Made by a program: the position numbers and the translations under genes. Under the pieces are notes generated by a model. The model was not told the origin of the DNA and did not search any database. It saw only the letters and a program-made list of their open reading frames with translations. From the NCBI GenBank assembly GCA_000827265.1, contig KN834808.1:25561-81787 (forward strand): a stretch of DNA of 56,227 nt, in the 5' to 3' direction. Below, piece by piece: positions 48,411 to 56,227 of the stretch; the stretch's first letter is position 1; each line of letters starts with the position of its first letter. Source of the stretch: Collybiopsis luxurians FD-317 M1 (lineage: Eukaryota; Basidiomycota; Agaricomycetes; Agaricales; Omphalotaceae).

Positions 48411-49349
48411 CTCTCTTCGCTGCGTTGTCCCCCAATCACCTTGATTCACCTTCGTCTACCACCATTGTTGCCCTAATTATCCTCGACCTTCTGCCGTTTC
48501 CTTATTCTTACTTCTTTCGTCTTCCTTGCCCCATTCTCGTTTTCTCTCTCCCTCCCCTTTTCACATCTTCCTCTCTCGAATCCCGACTGACATTATTACC
48601 AGACCCGACACTGCTATTCCATTCGATTTCAACTCTATAAGCCGCTTGAACAACTCAAATCAAAGAATGGTCATGTCGAAATTGCAACGGTTCGGTGGGA
48701 TGTCTGGGAAACTTGGCTGCCGACAATCGGTCAAACTCGATCAGATTGCACTTTCGTTGTGTGGGCTAAGAAGGTATGTTCTCGGACTTCATTTCTTCCC
48801 AATACATGCCTGACGAATACGCTTATAGGCTACGCTACTCCAACGACGACTCGCTATCATTACATCTTTGCCATTGACGAGGGTTCAACCCTCGATGTCA
48901 TCGCCGCTGCCTACACCACTCTGACCCGGAACTAGTTCAGGGTTACAAGGTTGTTGGATCGACCGTTGAGCCGAAAGGCGCGCAGATTTAACTGCTCTAG
49001 TCCTGCTCTGACGACTCATTTTATCCACCTCTTCTTCCTCCCAGGTAGACAGTCTCCGATCCACCATTCCCTATCTCGTTCCTATGCAAACTAAAGGATC
49101 TCTCTACCGCAAGACTGCTCGAATTTCGCTGGCGGGGACTTCATTTGCTCCATCCATTACCCTGCCTATGGTGTTTTTGCAACTGTATCCTTCTCGTCAC
49201 CTACGACTCTCTTGCCTGGCCTAATTCACTGGAATCACATCTCCCTCCACGTTGCTACCTGGTCCAGAAATGGCGTAATTCAAAATTGCAATCTTGGCGC
49301 TCGTTGATGCTGACGCCCTTGGAAGTGGGCGTGGCCGTAGTGTTGCGGA
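48411..49349. other. Gene-fragment-like region of unknown origin
   Basis: Around 48636-48773 (+) a frame reads EQLKSKNGHVEIATVRWDVW before a GTATGT donor, and 48830-48935 reads ATPTTTRYHYIFAIDEG then DVIAAAYTTLTR. They look like exons of a protein I do not recognise. Stops and shifts follow. Probably gene debris. Confidence 0.3.
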
Positions 49350-50015
49350 GGTGAGCCTCTCCATACTCTTCGTTCCATCACGCTCGATACTGATTTCCAC
49401 CAGATGTTGACAATGGTTCCCGTACAAATGTTGTTGACTTACGGTCAAGTTTCCGGGATAGTGTTTGAGCACGGATGAACCCTTTCGTTACAGCTCTTCC
49501 ACCGACTTCAACCCACCTTCTCGTCTTTTGCCCCAAGGTCTGCCCATCCATTCCTTTCACTAGGCCCCCTGATATCAACGCCTTCTCTTCCTCGTCGTCC
49601 ACTCTCCATTTGACATTGACCTCCCTGATCTCGGCACTGCGGTCGCGCACCGCTCTTGGTTCTTCCGGTAGACTCGTGGGATGGTTTTGGGGCTTCTAAT
49701 TCGTACGTTCGGTTCCCTCATGCGCGAATCTGGCTTACTGGTGTGATGGCTTTTTCCAGTTCCTTTTTTTTTCGTGTCGTGCTAATGCGAATGAAGGCTG
49801 TTACCCACACTGGGGCTTTCAATTTTGCGCCGTTTTCTATGCGCTCTAGACGTGAATAAGTCGTTGTTCGACGGTTTCGATTCATTTGTTTAGTTTCTTT
49901 TATTAATTATCTTTCTCTGGCCGGATATCATTGCGGTTTTGATTACGGTTATGGTTTGAATATTCGAGTGCTGTTCGAGCTTCTAGTTCAGATGCACTAC
50001 TACATAGCAGCAGCA
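49350..50015. repeat. Dispersed repeat, copy 2
   Basis: Counterpart of 33771-34600, with the same block order and many small indels. It ends shortly before the ORF that precedes NLR-3. Not recognised as a known element. Confidence 0.6.
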
Positions 50016-50354
50016 GTAATAGGCGTAATAATCTGTTACAATGTCAGAAAAACAACTCATATTTCTTTGACAGGCTAAGAACCCCCGCCGCAGACCACGG
50101 TTTTTAAGTACGGAAAAGAATCAGAAGATTGCCAGGAAGATTGAAGATGCGAAGCGGTGTGAAGGAAAACCTGATAACAACGGAAAGAACAAGTGAGTGC
50201 CGGGGAGTCAACAGGTCGGGCGATGTTAACAGACAACTTGGCGAGCATATAGGTTGATGAAAATGGATTGCGAACGAGAACAGGAGGATGGAGAAGCTCA
50301 AGAGGTCGGGATTTGAGAGGATGATCAATTGATTTTCAAGTCGGTTTTGGATAT

Positions 50355-50699
50355 TTGAAGCTGTGGGCGGAAGATGGACGCCACGAGATAGAAGACGAGA
50401 GACTCACAAGGCAGATGCTTAGCTCGAAAGAACACATGTTTATATTCGAACTAGCGCGGACAGCGAAGACACTAACCCCTTCGTACCACCTCGGACGTAA
50501 CCAACTCAAATTCGCCCATGAAAGTCTAGAGAGATATCGACGTTCTGGCAAAGGCTCAGTCATAACTGAAGCACAACAAGTAGGAGGCTGGCTTGACATG
50601 AATGACTCGTCTTACCGGGTCGATCCGAGGAAGAATCATCGTTCATATCACATATCACGTAACTTAAGTAGTAGCCGATCAGAGCAAACCAACCGATAA
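50355..50699 (+). CDS. Hypothetical 114 aa protein or exon upstream of NLR-3
   Basis: Open frame with natural composition: LTRQMLSSKEHMFIFELART, LKFAHESLERYRRSGKGSVI and WLDMNDSSYRVDPRK. A shorter related frame (LDRYRRSGEGQVPLDD) lies upstream of NLR-2 near 38950-39058, so this is part of the duplicated block. It may be the last exon of a larger gene whose other exons I cannot see. No function assigned. Confidence 0.35.
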   Translation: MKLWAEDGRHEIEDERLTRQMLSSKEHMFIFELARTAKTLTPSYHLGRNQLKFAHESLERYRRSGKGSVITEAQQVGGWLDMNDSSYRVDPRKNHRSYHISRNLSSSRSEQTNR

Positions 50700-50805
50700 C
50701 AGCGGTCATGGGGTCTTTAGCAGTGACTACTCGCCGATATTAGACCGGTAGGCCTACGGATATCAATGCCGTACGTATATCAATTCGAATCAGTTGGTGT
50801 ATCGC

Positions 50806-50814
50806 TATATATAT
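50806..50814 (+). promoter_or_regulatory. TATA box of NLR-3
   Basis: TATATATAT, 48 nt upstream of the ATG at 50854, with the shared leader CTTTGCAGAGTACCCCCATC. Confidence 0.6.
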
Positions 50815-50853
50815 GGGGAGGTATCGACTGCCGCTTTGCAGAGTACCCCCATC

Positions 50854-53800
50854 ATGAGTGATCAACTCCGCAGCCGGTATGTCAATAGGGTCCATTTTAA
50901 GCTATCAATCCAGCTAATGGTTAATTGCTCCTCAGAGAATCAGAAATGACAATTGCCAATGGAAAGTAAGAAACAGTATTTCTATTTCAGCCGGAATAGC
51001 TTTTGAATCCGGAATCTGATGACATTTCGTAGCTTTTTTCCATTTGCTTCAGGTTTTACCATCAATAATGGAACATTCACCATTGTTTGTAAGCCATGTA
51101 TTCTTATTCATCATTGCATGCATTAAGCTTTTCTGCTTTTAACAGCGAATAATGAAAAGGATGAAAAAGACGAGAAAGATGAAAAAGAGAAAATTCAAAA
51201 ATGGCTCAATGCACCTGATTGTACCATGAATTATCACGCTGCAGATGATAAGAGAACTGAAGGCACAGGGCAATGGATCCTAAACAATCCTGAGTATATC
51301 AAGTGGAAGCAAAGTCCAAGTATGCTTTGGATACAAGGCAAAGGTATGGGTAAAAATATGGATATTACAAATGACTTGCTGCTGACCACAATGGCAGCTG
51401 GATCAGGCAAAACTATCTTATTGTGAGTTTGATAATGGTTGCATGGAGATTCTAAATATTAACTATGTTTGTATTAGCACCAGTATTATCAGAGATCTGG
51501 AGCAAAGAGCCTCGGAGTATACCTGGTATCACTACTTTGATTCACGTGATAACACAGATCAAAAGTCTACTTTTCGGGGCTATCTCCTATCTCTTTTAAC
51601 TAGAGTTGGGGCTAACAGAAAAGGCATTCATCCTGCATTAAAAATGCTGTTTGAAAAATGCAATAGGCAGGGCCTGACTGCATCCTCCCCTGCCACAAAA
51701 GATGTGGCCATGGCATTAAAAGAAGCTTTTGAAACTACTGGTGGAGGCTACATTGTTTTGGATGCCATGGATGAATGTTGTGAAACATCAAAGGTTCTTG
51801 AATGGTTGCAAGGTCTGCCTAAACAGTTTTGCATTCTGTTTACAAGCTGCTACAGCCCTGAGGGAAATATTTTGAGGGAATGCACCACAATCTCGATGGA
51901 AAATGGAAATACCCTTATTCAGGAAGATATTGGGAAACATTTGGAAATGGAAATGGAAAAATCTCAGTTTAGAGGAGATTTGAAAGCTGAGGTCATGAAC
52001 ACTTTGATGGAAAAGGCTCAGGGACAGTAAGTTATGAAGCTTTCATCTGAAACATAGTTGAACTTGATTTCATTAAAGGTTCCGCTGGGTAGATTGCCAG
52101 CTAAGAGTACTTAAAGATTGTGGATTGCCCAAAGTTGTGCGGAGAAATCTTAAAAATCTGCCTAAAGATTTGAAGGAAACTTATAGTCAGGCAATGCAAC
52201 GAACTTGGCAGAGAGAAGAAAATAGAGAAGATGCTCATCACCTTCTCTTATGGCTTACCTATGCATTTGTGCCACTAACTGTCAGAAAGATTGCAGACAT
52301 TCTGACAATAGATTTGGACCACAATTGTGTAGATGGCAAACCTAATGAAATGGAGGTCAAAATACACTCAATTATTGATTCTACTCTAGTTGCAGTTGAT
52401 ATGAATTCAAATGTTCAATTGGCACATGCATCTGTAAAGGAATTCATAATTGAACAATACCATTCATCCCATACTGTTGGATTATTCCCCATTAATGAGC
52501 TGTTGGCGCATGAAATAATTGCTCAAACATGTATTGTATATCTGATGCAATTTACTTCAATTGTGAAGATACAATATGGCTGGGACCAGAATGACCATTC
52601 CTTACGACCCTATGCAGTAGAATACTGGCCAAGGCATGCAAAGTTTGTAGAAGATGGTAATTCTCAGAGTTCCTTGCATGATTTGATTGTAAAATTTGCA
52701 AAGGATGAAATGACACCTTTTCAGAACTGGTTGAAAAGATATCAACTACATAGCACACATATGCTAACCGATGGGAAAGAACTGGCTAATCCATACCCAA
52801 TCTTTTCCTTAATTATGCATGGTTTGTTGACAGCAAGCCATAAGTTGTTGGAGTTCTGTGGGGCAGGAGATCTCAATGCCGCACTTAATGCCACCTCAAG
52901 AACTGGCCATTTAACTGTGGTTCAAGACTCACTACACTGGGGAGCAAATATAAATGTTCTGGGTGGCAGATATGGCAATGCCCTCCTAGCAGCTGCAGGA
53001 CAGGGAAATAAGGCTATAGTGAAATTTTTACTTGAGAAAGGTGCTAATGTCAATGCTCTGGATTGGAAGAATAGTAGTCCACTCATAGAAGCTGCAGGTC
53101 ATGGAAATGAGGCAGTAGTAAAGCTTTTACTTGACAATAAGGCTGATATCAATGGGCCACACAGTGACATATATGGAGATGCCCTTCAAGCAGCTGCCAT
53201 TAATGGAAATGAGGCAGTAGTAAAGCTTTTGCTCGAAAATGGTGCTGATATAAATTCTGAGAGCGGTCGATATGGCGGGGCCCTTCATGCAGCTGCAATT
53301 AGTGGAAATGAAGCTGTAGTGAAACTTTTGCTTGACAATGGTGCTGATTTTAATGTTTTGGATGAAAAAACAGCTATTGCCCTGCAAAATGCTGCACATC
53401 ATGGAAATGAGGCAGTGGTAAAGATTTTGCTTGATAAGGGTGCTGATATTAACACTCAGGCTGGGTGGTATGGTAATGCTCTGCAAGCTGCGGCAGCTGG
53501 AGGCAACGAGACCATTGTAAAGCTTTTGATTGCGAAGGGAGCTGTTCTCCAAAGCCCTGCCAAGCGGTCCAGGTTTAGCAGTGCCCTTGAGGCTGCTGCA
53601 GCAGGAGGAAATGAGGTTGTAGTTAAGCTTTTGCTTGAACAACAAAATAAATTAAATGTGCAGACTGGCAAGCAGGTTGATACACTTGGAGTGGAAGTTG
53701 TTGAAGAAGAAGACACAATATTGAAACACTTAAATGGAAAAGGTAGTCATCTGACTGGAAAGGAGGGAGACTATAATAGAGTCCTTCGAGCTGCTGTAAA

Positions 53801-55436
53801 CAAAGGAAATGAGAATGTACTGAAGATTTTGATGAAGAGCATTCCTGATCTTAATGCTGAGGTCATTCTTGATAATACCCTTATGATGGCGGTTGGTCAG
53901 GGCAATGAGTCTATGGCCAAGCTATTGCTTGAACTGGGTGCAAATGCTAATGTTCAGGATGATTTGAATGGTAGTGTCCTTGAAGAGGCAGCATGTCAGG
54001 GCAATGAGGCTATTGTGAAATTGTTACTTGAGAAGGGTGCAAATCATAATGCCGAGAATGACTTAAATGGTGATGTTCTTTGTGCTGCTGCACTTGGGAA
54101 CAACGAGGCTGTAGTCAAGGTTTTACTTGGGAAAGGTGTCAATGTTGAAGCAGGCAGAAATGACAATGCCCTGCAAGAGGCTGCAAAAAGGGGAAATGAG
54201 GGCATAGTCAAGCTGTTGCTTAAAAATGGAGCTAATGTCAATATTCATGGAGGCTATTATGGCACTGCTCTTCAAGCTGCAGCAGCCCACGGTCATGAGA
54301 TAGTGGTGCAGATTTTGCTTGAAAAAGGTGCCAAAGTTAATGCAGTGGGTGGATACTATGGTACCATCCTTCAAGCAGCTGCAACTGATGGAAATGAAAG
54401 TGTGGTGAAGCTTCTGCTTGAAAGAGGTGCTGATATAAATGCACATGACAGAATATATAGCAATATTCTTCAAGCAGCCACATCAGAAGGAAGTGAAAGT
54501 GTTTTAAAGCTGATGCTTGAAAATGGTGCTCATCTTTGGGCACAGGATGGGAAATATTGCAGTGCCCTTCAAGCTGCTGCAGGAGAGGGAAATGAGGCGG
54601 TGGTGAAGCTTCTGCTTGAGAGGGGTGCTGATGTCAACACTCAGGGTGGTTATTATGGCAATGCGCTCCAAGCAGCGGCTTCCAAACCTTATGAAAATGC
54701 AGTGATAGTGAGACTTTTACTTGAGAATGGTGCTAAAATCAATGCTGAAGGTGGTTATTATGGTACTGCTCTTCAAGCTGCTGCCACTGCCACTGAAAAA
54801 AATGAGGGAGTGGTGCAGCTTCTGCTTGACAAGGGTGCTACTGTCAACACTCAAGTAGGGCATTACGGCAATGCCCTACAAGCAGCTGCAGCTCAGGCAA
54901 ATGAGGTAGTGGTAAGAATGCTGTTTGAAAAGGGTGCTGATATTAATTCTCAAGGTGGCCATTATGGTAATGCCCTTCAAGCTGCTGCTTGTGTGGAGAT
55001 TTTTCAGCTTGAACATAATCTTCATTTCCAATTTGACAACATTACCCACACTCTTACTGAGAGAATTAAGGCTTTGGTCAAGTTTTTGCTTGAAAAAGGT
55101 GCCACCATAGATGCTCTGGGTGGCTACTATGGAAATGCCCTCCAGGCTGCTGCAGCTCAGGGAAATGCTGAAGTGGTGAAATTGTTGTTGGAGAGGGGTG
55201 CTGAGGTCAATGCTCAGGGTGGCTACTATGGGAATGCCCTTCAAGCTGCTGCACATAGGGAAAATGATGTAGTGGCTAGACTATTGTTAGAAAAGGGTGC
55301 TGATGTCAATGCTCAGGGTGGTTATTATGGGAATGCCCTCCAAGCAGCAGCATCCGGTATGTTTCCTTGGACAGGAGAAGTGTTAGGACCTTTACTACCT
55401 TTGTTGTTAGAAGCTTGTAGCAGGTTCAATGAATAG
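50854..55436 (+). CDS. NLR-3: NACHT-ankyrin STAND protein, 3' truncated, 1412 aa
   Basis: Seven exons: 50854-50876, 50936-50965, 51033-51088, 51146-51343, 51398-51422, 51478-52026 and 52079-55436. Exons 1-6 have exactly the NLR-2 lengths. Residues 1-36 carry SGFTINNGTFTIV, 37-102 the KDE-rich stretch and WLNAPDCTMNYHAADDKR, ~101-110 the P-loop, 202-214 Walker B YIVLDAMDECCE. From 294 come FRWVDCQLRVLKDCG and the winged-helix region, and from ~568 about 25 ankyrin repeats. The 22nd repeat has a ~22-residue insertion shared with NLR-2. Homology to NLR-2 stops at 55380, and the last ~18 codons plus stop come from foreign sequence starting TGTTAGGACC. The frame is otherwise open, so a truncated receptor could be made. 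Role inferred as self/non-self recognition. Confidence 0.88.
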
Positions 55437-56227
55437 AAAGTATTTTATTATACCACAGCCGAGACAGAATACGCGATGGGGAGTCGCTACGTACGACAGG
55501 TGAACGAGTCCTGTACAGTTTTTGGTGTTGGATGTGGAGGAATGATTCTCGAGTGTCGAATAATAAATCTAGTAGCTCGGTGCAACTAGAAATAGTATAT
55601 CGAAAGAACTCATTAAGACGGTATTAACGAGGGTTGACTCGGGAGGTTCGTGACTCGGTGTCCGTTTACCCTACGAGACGGAATATTCGAAAGGCTACGG
55701 CAGTCGAATAGTCTTGTCGATCGGTTCGACAAGTGAGAAGTGGATATGCCAGTGACTCGGTGTCAATGGGGTTTGCTCGACTCGGTGTTAAGCAGAATAA
55801 TATTATAGACTAGTGAACAAGAGAACAGAAACAACACAGATCAAGATAGTTCAGGTAATAACAGCATTATCATGAGAGATCACACCCAGCAGTCCAGTAT
55901 TTATCTTCTGTAAAAGACCTAGTAATATATGAAATTTTTTCCAGAATTTTTCCAATTTTTTTCCAGTGTTAATTAATTATTATTGAGGCTGTAAAATGTT
56001 TTGATAAATAATGAATTTTTCGGCGCTTATTTCGGCGGAAAAATGCATTGACAATTATGTAATATTACTTGAGATATAGCATGAATTTTTCCTGATTTTT
56101 ATGTATTTTTTTACCTAAGATATATGCAAAGTTTAACTGAGGGAAAGGAAAATATATTACAATAGATTTGCCACTCGAGAAAGAAAGATTTTACGGGACG
56201 GCCCGCCCGGACCGCTCGGATCGGCCC
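55381..56227. mobile_element. Possible LTR-type insertion, incomplete
   Basis: Starts at the exact point where NLR-3 loses homology, with TGTTAGGACC (TG start as in LTRs). It carries repeated TGACTCGGTGTC words (about 55652, 55753, 55778). The window ends before any second end, primer-binding site or coding part, so LTR identity is a guess. The last ~35 bases are strikingly GC-rich (GGCCCGCCCGGACC). Confidence 0.35.

Overview
This looks like nuclear DNA of a basidiomycete fungus, most likely an Agaricomycete. Genes are cut by many 46-70 nt GT-AG introns (one probable GC-AG). There are three NACHT-ankyrin NLR genes, a Tyr tRNA with an intron, a KDZ-transposon-associated cysteine-cluster gene, Tc1/mariner and hAT debris, and membrane-protein families I recognise from mushroom-forming fungi. 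All identifications come from reading sequence and family memory; no search was run. Exon models were built by hand and checked for splice sites and codon phase.

Left arm (1-26 kb): NLR-1 (3630-411, minus) is followed by a TA-flanked 651 bp MITE (3785-4435). Next come a multipass membrane protein (7629-5394, minus), a quinate-permease-like MFS transporter (9077-11290), tRNA-Tyr(GUA) (11909-12001), a monocarboxylate-type MFS transporter (14396-16379), a two-finger C2H2 protein (18026-19043), a GPCR-like 7TM protein (20842-22947) and an F-box protein (23277-25037). Apart from NLR-1 these genes look intact and fairly ordinary.

Right arm (26-56 kb): this is duplicated, transposon-rich accessory DNA. 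An MDR/GroES-like oxidoreductase occurs twice: intact at 28007-26763 and decaying at 38096-36890. The 5' end of the NLR family occurs four times. Two copies are large genes (NLR-2 at 40224-45940, NLR-3 at 50854-55436), one is NLR-1, and one is an orphan promoter plus two exons at 28378-28532. The order oxidoreductase, short RYRRSG ORF, NLR suggests a repeatedly duplicated block. Between the copies are a 7TM gene (30647-29117), a Tc1/mariner relic split by a 1294 bp hAT-like element with an 8 bp target duplication, a 223 bp palindromic MITE, a KDZ-associated gene (47762-46790) and a cyclophilin fragment near 48.2 kb.

The most interesting system is the NLR family. All three genes share seven exons and almost identical exon lengths. 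One exon carries only a short FTINNGTF-like motif, and a 25 nt exon carries only the P-loop. Each gene ends in long arrays of near-identical ankyrin repeats. Each gene is also damaged or changed differently: NLR-1 has an exon-4 frame defect and a replaced tail, NLR-2 has a single in-frame TGA with 594 open codons after it, and NLR-3 is cut off by inserted DNA. This fits a rapidly evolving fungal self/non-self recognition family in birth-and-death turnover.
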